Part shown: piece by piece, positions 7,753 to 15,579 of the stretch
Numbering within the stretch: the first letter of the stretch is position 1
Layout of the letters: every line of letters starts with the position of its first letter
From: a virus
Length of the DNA stretch: 59,731 nucleotides
Direction: 5' to 3' (one strand)
Virus record (IMG/VR): IMGVR_UViG_3300010401_000039
Span: 1 to 59,731 of that record
Position numbers and translations under genes: made by a program
Notes under the pieces: generated by a model
What the model was told of the DNA's origin: nothing
Database searches by the model: none
The model's input: only the letters and a program-made list of their open reading frames with translations

Positions 7753-8183
7753 GCCGCGGTGGCCGTCGCGGGTTGGCTGTTGGCGGGCGCGGGCGTCCAC
7801 TCAAGCACGACATCATCGGCTTCGAGCGGCTGCGTTACGCGCCACGAGTTTGTGTTGGTGGCGATGCGGTACCATTTATTGGCGCGCATGTTGAAGCGCA
7901 GAATTTCCTCTTTCGGATCGTTTCGCGCCTCGACTTCCGCCAGCGTCTCCACTTTGCCCCCAAGGAAGTAACGCCCGCTTTGCTTCACGACGCGGCTGTC
8001 CAAGTCGGCATCGCCACGCGCTCGCGTTGAGAAGAAGAAGGCAAAGGGCGTGGTGCCATGGCGCTCCTTCACTTTACGCGCCAGCTGTTTGGCCAATTCA
8101 ACGTCCCACGATGCGATTGGCTTCGTCGTCTCCGCATGGACGAAGGTGCCCGGACTCAAGAACGTGACGAAGTGCTGTTTCAT
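7749..8183 (-). CDS. conserved phage protein of unknown function
   Basis: 144 residues starting MKQHFVTFLSPGTFVHAETT. Motifs SWDVELAKQLARKVKERHG, YFLGGKVETLAEV and NDPKEEILRFNMR resemble a conserved tailed-phage family I remember from replication regions; no function has been assigned to it that I know of. ATG overlaps the upstream stop, excluding a longer in-frame extension. Ends in an Ala/Pro-rich tail. Confidence 0.65.
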   Translation of the reverse strand: MKQHFVTFLSPGTFVHAETTKPIASWDVELAKQLARKVKERHGTTPFAFFFSTRARGDADLDSRVVKQSGRYFLGGKVETLAEVEARNDPKEEILRFNMRANKWYRIATNTNSWRVTQPLEADDVVLEWTPAPANSQPATATAA

Positions 8184-8413
8184 GCGGCGGTCGCTTTCGT
8201 ATCGCTGTTGACGGCAGTGGGCGCGGGCGCGGTGCCCCAAGCCTTGGCGCGGCTCGCCCGCTTGGGCAGCGCCGTCATATCGCGGCGCATGGCTTCGACG
8301 CGTTCAATGGCGGCTTCGATGCCCGCGAGTTGCGCGATGAGCCGCTGATGGTCTGCTTTAAGGGCCGCCTCGTGTCGGTCGAGGACGACCATTGCTTTGG
8401 AGGTGCGGGGCAT
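8180..8413 (-). CDS. small coiled-coil protein
   Basis: 77 residues. Residues ~5-50 are a charged, Leu/Ala-rich amphipathic helix (DRHEAALKADHQRLIAQLAG), then a basic Ala/Pro tail. Start shares one base with the upstream stop (TAATG); stop overlaps the next ATG. Unknown function. Confidence 0.6.
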   Translation of the reverse strand: MPRTSKAMVVLDRHEAALKADHQRLIAQLAGIEAAIERVEAMRRDMTALPKRASRAKAWGTAPAPTAVNSDTKATAA

Positions 8414-8604
8414 TAGAGCCTCCCTACGGTTTTGCTCACGAGCGTCAACACGCGAGCGATTTCTGGGTTGGCATTTAGCGCGTCCAAGGCGCTGTTCACA
8501 TCGGCAAGCTCTGATTCGAGGCGCAGCTTCTTACTCTGGAGCCTGTCGTTGATGGTGGTGACGACTTCGCAATCGCCGCTTGGCTTCTGCAGTGCTTCGG
8601 TCAT
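8413..8604 (-). CDS. small helical protein
   Basis: 63 residues, mostly predicted helix (INDRLQSKKLRLESELADVN). Its resemblance in length and helical pattern to the following 77-residue protein may mean they pair. The start is joined to the upstream gene as TAG-CCT-ATG, a junction seen six times in the window. Unknown function. Confidence 0.6.
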   Translation of the reverse strand: MTEALQKPSGDCEVVTTINDRLQSKKLRLESELADVNSALDALNANPEIARVLTLVSKTVGRL

Positions 8605-8607
8605 AGG

Positions 8608-8838
8608 CTAGTTTCCTTTCGCTACCTGCGGGTCTTGGAGTTCGTTGTGTGGATTTATCGCGGGATTGGGCACGGCACCGTTGTTGCGGATTATGGCCCA
8701 CGACCACGGCTCCGCGCCACTAACGCGAAGCTCGAATTGAATCTCCTGCGGATGGGCAGGCAATTCAGGATGATCGGTGGCGCGAAGAATCCGGTGAACG
8801 GCGTCGGCTATCTCACGCTTCTGGAGAACGCTGAACAT
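8608..8838 (-). CDS. small hypothetical protein
   Basis: 76 residues beginning MFSVLQKREIADAVHRIL, with alternating helix and strand and no recognised motif. Joined to the upstream gene as TAG-CCT-ATG, and to the downstream gene by the same motif. Unknown function. Confidence 0.6.
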   Translation of the reverse strand: MFSVLQKREIADAVHRILRATDHPELPAHPQEIQFELRVSGAEPWSWAIIRNNGAVPNPAINPHNELQDPQVAKGN

Positions 8839-8841
8839 AGG

Positions 8842-9291
8842 CTAGGCGGGCTGCACGCGGTTGAAGGCTTTAGCGTCACTGAAGCCCTTTTTGACGGCGA
8901 ACTCGACGAGCAACGGCTTGCCCTTGAGCGCCGTCCAGCCACCACGAGCGTCGATGGCGGTTTTGGCGTTCTCTTTGCTGGTGCGTTCGAGGCCAAGGAC
9001 GGCCAGCGCCAACTCACGCACGCTCGCCTTCCACTCGTCCTCGCGCCCTTCCCACTTGTTAAGGCTAATCATGGTGGGGAAGCCCGCCTGGACTTCGTCG
9101 CCATCCGTAGTGCGTGCCGGTTCTTCGAGCACAAGATTCACGATGGTCTTGAGCAGCGGCCCTTTGCCCGCTTCGCCGTTGTCGTCCTTGCGTGGGATGT
9201 CGCGCACGTCGCCGAGCTGGCAGCGTTTGATGCCTGCGGCGAGGGTGCGTTGCAGGGGCGTTGTGCCCCAGTCGTCATTCTGTAGTGACAT
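8842..9291 (-). CDS. conserved phage replication-operon protein of unknown function
   Basis: 149 residues. An N-terminal MSLQNDDWGTTPLQRTL is followed by a beta-rich core (IVNLVLEEP ... FPTMISLNKW) and helical parts. Position downstream of the Sak4-like ATPase and a size typical of single-strand DNA-binding or annealing partners make a recombination accessory role conceivable, but no motif proves it. A 56-bp gap separates it from the upstream gene. Confidence 0.5.
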   Translation of the reverse strand: MSLQNDDWGTTPLQRTLAAGIKRCQLGDVRDIPRKDDNGEAGKGPLLKTIVNLVLEEPARTTDGDEVQAGFPTMISLNKWEGREDEWKASVRELALAVLGLERTSKENAKTAIDARGGWTALKGKPLLVEFAVKKGFSDAKAFNRVQPA

Positions 9292-9347
9292 GTGATGTGT
9301 CCTGTGGTTGTGCGCCGGTCAGGGCGCGGTTGTTGTTGTTACTAAAA

Positions 9348-9893
9348 TCAGCAGGCGCAGCGAAAGCTGGTCGGGCGATTCGCCACGCACTTGCCAATGA
9401 AGGTTTCATAGTGCGTCCAGAATTCATCGTTGGGCTGCACATCATCGCCGTATTTAATGTCCGTGCCAAACACACCCTGCTCAGCGCAGGCAATCAAATT
9501 GGAAAAGCGCGTGCCTTCTTCCGGCTCATACCTAAACAGACGATGAGCGAAGGCGTCCAGCCACTTGCGCGATGCTTCTCGTACGTCGTTCGGCGTTTGT
9601 ACAAACGCCGGATGCGTCCAATCATGGCGCAGGCTGGTGATGGTCTGCGGATATAAGCACAACCAGAACGCATCGCCCGCTTGTGCCGGTTGCCTTAAGA
9701 ACGGGTCAACGATGCCGATGCAAGCCTCGTCAGCTTCAGCACCGCGCACAGAGCGCACTACGCCGGGCTTTACGAGGACGACGTGCTGGCCAGGATAAAG
9801 GCGCTCGTCGGAGGTAACAGGCGCGATGGCAATGTGGATGGCGTCACGCTGAGCCGAAGCGGGCGCAAGTGTGCCGAGTTTGATGTCGCTCAT
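9348..9893 (-). CDS. conserved phage protein of unknown function
   Basis: 181 residues. The stretches QRDAIHIAIAPVTSDERLYP, IGIVDPFLRQPAQAGDAFW and LYPQTITSLRHDWTHPAF match a family I recognise as common in phages, without a known function. The C-terminal half is Trp/Phe/Cys-containing and less conserved-looking. Joined to the upstream gene as TGA-CCT-ATG. Confidence 0.65.
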   Translation of the reverse strand: MSDIKLGTLAPASAQRDAIHIAIAPVTSDERLYPGQHVVLVKPGVVRSVRGAEADEACIGIVDPFLRQPAQAGDAFWLCLYPQTITSLRHDWTHPAFVQTPNDVREASRKWLDAFAHRLFRYEPEEGTRFSNLIACAEQGVFGTDIKYGDDVQPNDEFWTHYETFIGKCVANRPTSFRCAC

Positions 9894-9896
9894 AGG

Positions 9897-10112
9897 TCAG
9901 GGCGCGGTTTGAGCGGGCGCGGGTGCGTCCGCCATTTCTACCCAGCAACAACCCTCCGCTTCATCGCAGAGGTGCTGGTAAATCTTGCCGCATGAGCAGG
10001 TCCAGCGGTCGCCGGTGACGCGGTAGCCGGACATGGCCCAGCGGCTCTGCCGAATCAGTATGTCGCAGTTATGTCGCTTTTCGCCAATACGCTTGGGTTC
10101 TTGTGCGTTCAT
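9897..10112 (-). CDS. small putative zinc-binding protein
   Basis: 71 residues. CSCGKIYQHLCDEAEGCCW in the C-terminal half supplies Cys/His ligands for a metal site. Start ATG overlaps the ATPase stop (ATGA). Probably an accessory to the recombination genes around it; function unknown. Confidence 0.55.
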   Translation of the reverse strand: MNAQEPKRIGEKRHNCDILIRQSRWAMSGYRVTGDRWTCSCGKIYQHLCDEAEGCCWVEMADAPAPAQTAP

Positions 10113-10900
10113 GCGCTCGGTGCGGTTTGCGCCGTGGACGGCGCGGGCGCGTCCGGCAAAAAGTATTTGTCCCAATAAGCCCGCACAACGCCGTCAACGC
10201 GCTCGCTAATGAGAATTTCCTGCCCGGTAAGATGCTGGCAGCGCGAGCCGCAGTTGACGGTGTCGCTGGTTTTGAAGTTGATGTACACCTGGTTCGCGAA
10301 GTTGCGCCACACATAGCCGATGCTGGAGCAACGGCTGGCGACGATGGCGCGAACCTTGCCCGTAAGTGCGACATCCTGGGCGGCGACCTCTTGCTGCCCT
10401 TTGCGCTCGATATACTTCTCGCGTACGTGTCCAAGCAAAACGCACTCGTCCGCGGCCTTGCAGAACAGCCAGAGCGTTTCGCCCATTGCTTCGCGCAAGC
10501 GACCGTAGCCCGCGCCCTGCGGCAGTTCCACAATGGACGTGCCTTGGAAGTCCTTGCCGAGCACGCTTTTCTTGTACTGGGCGAGCGCGTAGGGATCGCA
10601 GAGCGCTTCGACCTCGTCGATGGTGTCGATGACGAGGCGGCGGCAGGCGGGAGTGCCCGCTTCACGCAACGCGATGAGCTTCGCCAGAACCGCCTGAAGA
10701 TGCGCCATGTCGCGTATGTCGATCTTGCGCGCGGTGACGAAATCGGCGCCGGCAGGCTCCAGTTCGAGAATGAGCGAGTCGGGCAACAAGGCGGCGATGG
10801 TGGTTTTGCCGCCCTTGGGCGGGCCGTAGAGGAGAGAGAGTTTCGGGTTGCGGCGCGACGGCGGAACGGGCGCGGTCGGAATGTTGATGGGGTCGCTCAT
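10109..10900 (-). CDS. Sak4-like RecA-fold ATPase (AAA_24 type)
   Basis: 263 residues. Walker A GPPKGGKTT near residues 26-34, Walker B RLVIDTIDEVE near 92-102, and a RecA-like core to about residue 230 with a Pro/Ala tail. Sak4-type phage ATPases act in single-strand annealing or recombination-coupled replication, usually beside an SSB-like protein and a nuclease. Here a Cas4/RecB-type nuclease lies one gene upstream. Start ATG overlaps the upstream stop. Confidence 0.85.
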   Translation of the reverse strand: MSDPINIPTAPVPPSRRNPKLSLLYGPPKGGKTTIAALLPDSLILELEPAGADFVTARKIDIRDMAHLQAVLAKLIALREAGTPACRRLVIDTIDEVEALCDPYALAQYKKSVLGKDFQGTSIVELPQGAGYGRLREAMGETLWLFCKAADECVLLGHVREKYIERKGQQEVAAQDVALTGKVRAIVASRCSSIGYVWRNFANQVYINFKTSDTVNCGSRCQHLTGQEILISERVDGVVRAYWDKYFLPDAPAPSTAQTAPSA

Positions 10901-11115
10901 GGTGCCGCCTCCCTACGCCCTGCCGCTGCGAGGCGGTCGGCGAGCCGTGCTTTGACCAAGTCGCGCAGTTGACGCTCGCGGTTCTCGGCTTCGACACGCA
11001 GCAATTGATTCATCCACTCGCGACACACGTCGCACAGTTTGTTTTCAGCGGCGATGCGCTCCATGTGGAGTTCGTTGAGCACGCCTTCGGCTTCAAGCAG
11101 TTCGGCGTCAGTCAT
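10897..11115 (-). CDS. small coiled-coil protein
   Basis: 72 residues, almost entirely charged helix (ELLEAEGVLNELHMERIAAE). Two Cys (CDVC) sit mid-protein. It lies between the RecB-type nuclease and the Sak4-like ATPase with ATGA overlaps on both sides, so it may bridge or regulate them. No family recognised. Confidence 0.6.
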   Translation of the reverse strand: MTDAELLEAEGVLNELHMERIAAENKLCDVCREWMNQLLRVEAENRERQLRDLVKARLADRLAAAGRREAAP

Positions 11116-12068
11116 GGTGTCCCCTCGGGTTGTGCGCCGTCGCGGGCGCGTTCGCGTTGCTTGGCGGCTTCGGCATCTTCAAATTCGTCAGTGGCGAGCT
11201 TCAGCGGGCGGTCGCTGGGCGGCAGTACACAAACACCAATGTACTCGCAGCACCCGAAAGTATGGCGGCAACAACCAAGTTCAGCGCACGCCATCGGCCA
11301 CGAGTCATGGTCCTGCGGGTCGCGTTCAAGAATCTCGCGGGCCTTGCGAAGCGTATGACGACGCCACTCGTCAACACGGTCCTGCGGGAAGAACAGTCCG
11401 CCGTCCTTGGGAAAGGCGTAGGCGACGCCGGTCTTGCTCGGCTTGCGCATGATAATGCGAACAGGTTGAACGCCAGCGACGGACTTGTTGGGATGCTGCA
11501 CCTGCCACGAATAGATATAGCCCATGAACTGGCCGCTATTCTGCATCGCTTTGATTTGGGCGTCCTCGTCGCGGCTGCTACTTTTCCAATCGACTATCCA
11601 GCGACGGCCGTCTTGGTCAACGCCAACGAGGTCGCGGCGAAACTCCCACATAATACGGGCGGGCACTAAATCAGCGCAACCCATGTCCTGCGGTTTTCGG
11701 GCTACGTGGACAATGCCAAGCTCGACGACGCCCTGTTGCTCCACTTCCTCAATGGTCCAGCCAGTGAACGTGCTCGCATGCTCCGCGCGGAAAGCCGCGA
11801 GCGCATCCTTCAAATATGGCGCGGTCCTATACTCTTTCTCGCTCGCCGCAATGGGCGTCTCAGCCAGCACCGCGTCAATCGCCGCTTCCTGCGCCGCCAC
11901 GTCCTTGCCGGTTTGGAGCGCATGCAACGCTCCGTGGATGGCGGTGCCAGCGATGAGGCCGCTGGAGGTGCGCACCGGACGGCGGTCGAGTACCTTGTAC
12001 ATTCTGTACGCGGCAGGGCAGCGCGAGTACATGCCTAGCGACGAGGAGGAGAGCGTCAGCGTTGTCAT
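11112..12068 (-). CDS. PD-(D/E)XK nuclease, RecB/Cas4-like, with C-terminal Cys cluster
   Basis: 318 residues. N-terminal LSSSSLGMYSRCPAAYRM and GTAIHGALHAL are characteristic of the PDDEXK_1 family. The catalytic core includes WIVDWKSSS (Asp and Lys). The first Cys (SRCPAAY) plus the C-terminal cluster (CAELGCCRHTFGCCEY ... C) fit the four-Cys iron-sulphur site of Cas4/AddB-type enzymes. It likely resects DNA ends for the Sak4-like ATPase. ATGA overlaps at both ends. Confidence 0.85.
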   Translation of the reverse strand: MTTLTLSSSSLGMYSRCPAAYRMYKVLDRRPVRTSSGLIAGTAIHGALHALQTGKDVAAQEAAIDAVLAETPIAASEKEYRTAPYLKDALAAFRAEHASTFTGWTIEEVEQQGVVELGIVHVARKPQDMGCADLVPARIMWEFRRDLVGVDQDGRRWIVDWKSSSRDEDAQIKAMQNSGQFMGYIYSWQVQHPNKSVAGVQPVRIIMRKPSKTGVAYAFPKDGGLFFPQDRVDEWRRHTLRKAREILERDPQDHDSWPMACAELGCCRHTFGCCEYIGVCVLPPSDRPLKLATDEFEDAEAAKQRERARDGAQPEGTP

Positions 12069-12322
12069 GCGACCACCGACCTTTCGCCTGCCGCATGGGC
12101 GCGGCGTTCTTCGACCAGGGCGGCGATGGCGGCTGCGGCGATGCCCGTGCTGCCCAGCAAAGCATTGCGCTTGTTCGCTGGCGCACTCGCTTCAAGCAAG
12201 CAACAGATCGCGTGGACAAGCTGCGGGCCGCTGAGGCTCGTGGGTACGGCCTCCTCAATGAGTTGAATTGCGCCTTGGGCAAGAGCGATGCCGTCGAGGT
12301 CTTTTTGGGTGAGGAGGGTCAC
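12065..12322 (-). CDS. small hypothetical protein
   Basis: 85 residues, Ala/Leu-rich helices with the start MTLLTQKDLDGIALAQGAIQ. No TM helix is convincing and no motif is recognised. Operon member with ATGA overlaps on both sides. Confidence 0.55.
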   Translation of the reverse strand: MTLLTQKDLDGIALAQGAIQLIEEAVPTSLSGPQLVHAICCLLEASAPANKRNALLGSTGIAAAAIAALVEERRAHAAGERSVVA

Positions 12323-12639
12323 GCTTTGCCTTTGATGATGCGGTTCAGGGCGCGAAGGATGTTGCGCTTGGGCGTTTGCACAAAGGCGCGTCCGACTGCT
12401 CTAAGACGGTCATTGATGCGATGGGTCGGCATACCGAACAAATTGGCCAAGTCTGTTTCAAGCGCGTTGAAGTGAGGCGTGTATCGCGGAATCTTTTGCA
12501 ACGCTGCAATGTGCCCAACCGCACAATGACGCCCGCGCAAGTCGTCGTAATCGCCAACGCACCATTGACTGGACGGGATGCGTTTGAGCCGTTCAGCGTA
12601 TTGCTTCGCCGCGTGTACTTTTAGTGGGTCGGTTTTCAT
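12319..12639 (-). CDS. small hypothetical protein
   Basis: 106 residues, basic, with HAAKQYAERLKRIPSSQWCV at the N-terminus and a Cys/His pair (RGRHCAVGH). A C-terminal basic helix follows. No known family identified. Operon member with ATGA overlaps on both sides. Confidence 0.6.
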   Translation of the reverse strand: MKTDPLKVHAAKQYAERLKRIPSSQWCVGDYDDLRGRHCAVGHIAALQKIPRYTPHFNALETDLANLFGMPTHRINDRLRAVGRAFVQTPKRNILRALNRIIKGKA

Positions 12640-12824
12640 GGCGTCATCTTCGCCGACCGCGCCAGCGTCCGTTCAATCTCCTCGTGCGTCACGACGAGGC
12701 CGTAGTGGACGGCGAGCCGGTGCGCGGCCAACTCGAACAGCGTCGCCGTCGTGATGCCGGGAAAGCCCTGCTCGTGGTTGCGCACCACGGTTTCGATCAA
12801 CTCGCTGCGGTCGGTAGCGGTCAT
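12636..12824 (-). CDS. small hypothetical protein
   Basis: 62 residues, helical (SELIETVVRNHEQGFPGITT), possibly a small DNA- or protein-binding helix bundle. No recognised family. ATGA overlaps at both ends. Confidence 0.55.
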   Translation of the reverse strand: MTATDRSELIETVVRNHEQGFPGITTATLFELAAHRLAVHYGLVVTHEEIERTLARSAKMTP

Positions 12825-13279
12825 ATTCGGGGTTCGTCGTCGCCCACGTCAGGCTGTGCCGGTGCCTGCGCGGGTTGCGGCATGGCCTTCGCGCCAGCCA
12901 GCGCCATCTCGATTTGCGCCCGCAGCCACGGCTTGGGCGGCGGGTCGCTGCGGTCAAGGAGAAAGCGCAGGTACTGTGCGTCCTCACGTGCAATGCGCGA
13001 CAACGGCCACGCGCTCTTGGGCGATGATGGCCCGTACTTTGAGCCGTACGGCATCGTCGGGTCTTTGAAGCGCGGCTCTGTCGGCGTCGAAGCCGACACG
13101 GGCGCAGCGGTCACTTGCTTGATGCTGCTGGGGTTCGCCGCGAGTGCGTCGTCAATCTCACGCCGCGTGCAGCCGAGCGAGCGGAACTCGCGCAGCGCGG
13201 CCTGGGCGTCGTCGTCGCTCACGTCAGGCGAGGTGACGCGGCGAAACAAGGCAGCGAGCTTGGAGCGGAGGTCGGTCAT
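12821..13279 (-). CDS. DUF3820-like protein
   Basis: 152 residues. The central part (MPYGSKYGPSSPKSAW, then REDAQYLRFLLDRSD ... PWLRAQIEMAL) follows the pattern of the DUF3820/exonuclease-X-tail module (MPFGKxKG ... YLxWLL ... LRxxI), which often accompanies phage nucleases. An N-terminal helical part and a Pro/Ala-rich C-terminus flank it. Function unknown; a DNA-metabolism accessory by context. Confidence 0.6.
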   Translation of the reverse strand: MTDLRSKLAALFRRVTSPDVSDDDAQAALREFRSLGCTRREIDDALAANPSSIKQVTAAPVSASTPTEPRFKDPTMPYGSKYGPSSPKSAWPLSRIAREDAQYLRFLLDRSDPPPKPWLRAQIEMALAGAKAMPQPAQAPAQPDVGDDEPRI

Positions 13280-13566
13280 GGCGCGGGTGTTGCGGGGGCT
13301 TTGTGCAATCGCACAGCATCAGCTTCCGCTTTCGCTTCTGCTTCCTTTTTCGCTCGGGCATCCCTTCGCGCACGATGCTCCTCAGCCTGTTTCATCGCGT
13401 AGTCAAAAGCAGTTTCAGTGCGCTTTTCTTCATCGCCGTCAATCTCCTCTAGGATGTCATAGGCGTTTTGTACCGCAGTTTCAACTTCGATGGGATTTTC
13501 GGGATGTGCCCATTGCCCGCCTACAATCGAAGCAGCCATTAACGCTAACAATTCTCGGTCTCTCAT
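13276..13566 (-). CDS. small charged coiled-coil protein
   Basis: 96 residues. N-terminal MRDRELLALMAASIVGGQWA, acidic middle (DILEEIDGDEEKR), then a Lys/Glu/Ala-rich helix. No family recognised. Second gene of the leftward operon, coupled to the regulator gene by ATGA. Confidence 0.6.
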   Translation of the reverse strand: MRDRELLALMAASIVGGQWAHPENPIEVETAVQNAYDILEEIDGDEEKRTETAFDYAMKQAEEHRARRDARAKKEAEAKAEADAVRLHKAPATPAP

Positions 13567-13799
13567 CGTTTGCTCGCTTTCTCTGGTTCAGGTTCAATCA
13601 CGAACAGTTCGTCCAGCGACACACCGCTCTTATGCGAAATCTGCGCAGCGGTATCCAATGTCATGCCGCCTGCGTCCTTCTTCGACATGAAGCGGTAAAG
13701 TATCGTCGGATGAATCCCCCATTTGTCGGCAGCCGCGTTTACCGAACCGTGAACTCGCTCGACAAGCAGGGTGAACTTTTCAGAAGGGCGAACGTTCAT
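13563..13799 (-). CDS. helix-turn-helix transcriptional regulator, first gene of leftward operon
   Basis: 78 residues with a Cro/XRE-like helix-turn-helix: VNAAADKWGIHPTILYRFMS and TLDTAAQISHKSGVSLDEL. It is the first gene after a strong leftward promoter and probably controls the divergent promoters at 13.80-13.88 kb. The -10 lies only nine bases upstream of the ATG, so its mRNA is nearly or fully leaderless. Confidence 0.75.
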   Translation of the reverse strand: MNVRPSEKFTLLVERVHGSVNAAADKWGIHPTILYRFMSKKDAGGMTLDTAAQISHKSGVSLDELFVIEPEPEKASKR

Positions 13800-13808
13800 G
13801 TTTCGCGC

Positions 13809-13837
13809 AAATTACACACGACGCGAAAATGTGTCAA
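13809..13837 (-). promoter_or_regulatory. leftward promoter of the replication operon
   Basis: On the minus strand, TTGACA (13837-13832), 17-nt spacer, TAATTT (13814-13809), ATG at 13799. Near-consensus sigma-70-like promoter with a 0-3 nt leader. It is back-to-back with the promoter of the RepA-like gene; their -35 boxes are 11 bp apart, so occupancy may be mutually exclusive. Confidence 0.75.
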
Positions 13838-13848
13838 CACTTTTTTAA

Positions 13849-13876
13849 TTGACGCTATACACAGCCCATTTAAGCT
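13849..13876 (+). promoter_or_regulatory. rightward promoter of the RepA-like gene
   Basis: TTGACG at 13849-13854, 16-nt spacer, TAAGCT at 13871-13876, six bases, then GTG at 13883. The -10 is weak but the spacing to the start codon matches the other leaderless promoters here. Confidence 0.5.
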
Positions 13877-13882
13877 GTCGTT

Positions 13883-14878
13883 GTGCCTGCCGCTATTTTC
13901 AAACCGGGCCTCTCTGGCGCAACGCTGGACGAGGCGTTGGAAACGTGCGGCGAGAGTCCACCAGTCCTTATTGACCAACTCATCAGCGACAATTCCACGG
14001 TGATGCTTTCAGGCGATGGCGACACCGGGAAAAGCATCATCAGCCTTTGTGTCGCGGCGGCCGCCAGCAGCGGGCTTCCAGTTTGGGGCCAGTTCGATTG
14101 CCGAACGCCACTGAAGATTTATTACCTTGTCGGCGAGCGCAACGCCCGAGAGTCCTTAATTCGCCTGCGCCAGATGCGAGCCAAGTTGCCGTTGAACAAA
14201 GAGAACTTTTCCATCAACGGCAGCTTGGTAGGAACCATCGACTTGAGCAGCGACATCTACGTCGCCAGCTTCATCGACTTTCTGAAGAAGGATTGGCCCG
14301 GCCTGCAACTGCTATTTCTTGAGCCGATCTACGCGATGGTCCCCGTTTGGGACGAGCGGCATGTTCTCGCTTTGGTTCGTAACCTTACGCTCATCAAGGC
14401 CCAACTGAATTGCGCCGTTTGGCTCACCCACCACAACACCAAATCCATTGTCAGCACTTGGGGGAGCGAGAAGCAACGCGCAAACGCTTACTATGGACCT
14501 GTTTGGCTGTACAACCACGTCGAGGGGCAATACAGCGTCACCAAAACCGGGGACAACACCCGCAAGTTGACGATGCAGAAGGACACAAATCGAATCATGC
14601 TCTCCGAAATCCCGCTCGTTTACGACTCCTCGACATGCACGGTCGAGATGGACCCCAACGACCTGCTGGCGCCGCTCAAGGTACGGGATCGCATGTATGT
14701 CTTCCTGCGACGGTGCGAGAACGAGAACCGCGGCTTTACCTTGAATGAAATCATGCTCCAAACTTGTGTGTCCCGCGCTACCTTCTTTCGCATCTGCGAT
14801 CGGCCTCCGTGGAACGGCAGAATCAGCAACACAAACGCGCCCGGAAAAGAGGCTTTTTACACCATCGCGCCACGGTGA
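13883..14878 (+). CDS. RepA-like AAA ATPase / replicative helicase
   Basis: 331 residues from GTG. Walker A SGDGDTGKSIIS near residues 43-54, Walker B LQLLFLEPIYAM near 143-154, and WLTHHNTK near 186 as the sensor motif, as in the AAA_25/RepA hexameric helicase family. The last ~60 residues resemble a winged helix (FTLNEIMLQTCVSRATFFRI). Such proteins unwind plasmid or phage origins, and four iteron-like repeats lie immediately downstream. Transcribed divergently from the long replication operon. The absence of a DnaB-type helicase elsewhere supports this as the replicative helicase. Confidence 0.8.
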   Translation: MPAAIFKPGLSGATLDEALETCGESPPVLIDQLISDNSTVMLSGDGDTGKSIISLCVAAAASSGLPVWGQFDCRTPLKIYYLVGERNARESLIRLRQMRAKLPLNKENFSINGSLVGTIDLSSDIYVASFIDFLKKDWPGLQLLFLEPIYAMVPVWDERHVLALVRNLTLIKAQLNCAVWLTHHNTKSIVSTWGSEKQRANAYYGPVWLYNHVEGQYSVTKTGDNTRKLTMQKDTNRIMLSEIPLVYDSSTCTVEMDPNDLLAPLKVRDRMYVFLRRCENENRGFTLNEIMLQTCVSRATFFRICDRPPWNGRISNTNAPGKEAFYTIAPR

Positions 14879-14919
14879 ATTTTCCCATTTTCGGGACGCT
14901 GTAAGTCATTGATGCCGTA

Positions 14920-15084
14920 GTGAGACACCCCCCCTTTTTTCAATTTTGCTCAGCAAAACGCGAAATTCGCGTCGTTTTTGGGGTGTCTCAGCCTCTTGTG
15001 CATTGCATCGGTGAGACACCCCTGCGATTGTTCGCAACTTGCGTTGGTTATAGGCGCTTGCAAAGTGCCTCTAGGGTGTCTCAC
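14920..15084. repeat. iteron cluster, probable replication origin
   Basis: Four copies of (G)TGAGACACCC in alternating orientation: 14920-14931 (+), 14980-14990 (-), 15011-15022 (+), 15074-15084 (-). The pairs span 71 and 74 bp, nearly equal. Between the first pair are A/T-rich tracts and the inverted repeat ACGCGAA-A-TTCGCGT at 14958-14972. Position between the RepA-like helicase gene and a convergent small gene is typical of iteron-type origins. The RepA-like protein or a partner would bind the repeats; this is inference. Confidence 0.65.
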
Positions 15085-15089
15085 GTTTT

Positions 15090-15320
15090 TTACTCTGTAT
15101 TACCACCATACGGTGATACAGGTAGAGAAAGATACTGGTCGCCGCTTGCGCGCCGCCTCTCAAATCGCGCTTGCCGCAACTGCGAATTCTCCTGCCTCAA
15201 CCGCTCGCATTCCCAGCGCCACCGTTCGCACTCAGCCGCCAGCCAAAGCAGCGTGCTCCGGTGCGCCTCCAGGACCACTTGCAGGCGAAACGCGGGCTGT
15301 TGTAGCTGGCGCTCGGTCAT
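15090..15320 (-). CDS. small coiled-coil protein beside the putative origin
   Basis: 76 residues starting MTERQLQQPAFRLQVVLEAH, then a Trp/Glu/Arg-rich heptad helix (AAECERWRWECERLRQENSQ) and a basic tail. Start at the ATG just after a promoter, not at the in-frame TTG inside the -35. It converges on the RepA-like gene with the iterons between. Possibly an origin or copy-control accessory; no family recognised. Confidence 0.6.
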   Translation of the reverse strand: MTERQLQQPAFRLQVVLEAHRSTLLWLAAECERWRWECERLRQENSQLRQARFERRRASGDQYLSLPVSPYGGNTE

Positions 15321-15328
15321 TGGGCGCA

Positions 15329-15356
15329 AGGCTACCACGTCGCGTGCCCTCGTCAA
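15329..15356 (-). promoter_or_regulatory. leftward promoter of the 15090-15320 gene
   Basis: Minus strand TTGACG (15356-15351), 16-nt spacer, TAGCCT (15334-15329), eight bases, ATG at 15320. Leaderless or nearly so. Confidence 0.55.
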
Positions 15357-15529
15357 CGGGTGTAAGTCCCCAATTCGCTCCAGAATGCCCCAGGACGCTT
15401 TGGACCACTATACCGGTGCGCCCCCCCCCCTTGCGGCGCGCCCTGGACGGCAAAGCGGCGCTCCTACGGGGACTGGCGCAATTTATCGGCTCGCCGCAAG
15501 TCAATCCGGGACTCCCTTGCCAGTATATC
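15357..15529. other. non-coding stretch with a C-tract
   Basis: No protein-like frame on either strand. It contains a run of ten C at about 15420-15430 and several short GC-rich inverted repeats. I see no promoter or known element before the operator-promoter at 15530. Confidence 0.4.
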
Positions 15530-15573
15530 TGTCAACTAAACCGCTTGACACGCCTGCGGGCATCGTTTATGGT
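15530..15573 (+). promoter_or_regulatory. promoter with operator-like palindrome, RNA leader a
   Basis: TGTCAA (15530-15535) - nine bases - TTGACA (15545-15550), the right half being the -35; 17-nt spacer; TATGGT -10 at 15568-15573. The palindrome recurs with identical nine-base spacing at leaders b and c and degenerately at d. A dimeric regulator overlapping the -35 would explain it. Confidence 0.6.
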
Positions 15574-15579
15574 CCAGTC

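Noticed and set aside
12624-14003. 459-codon plus-strand frame across the leftward operon
   Set aside because: Runs antisense to several ATGA-coupled genes and across the divergent promoters; Arg/Ser-rich and motif-free.
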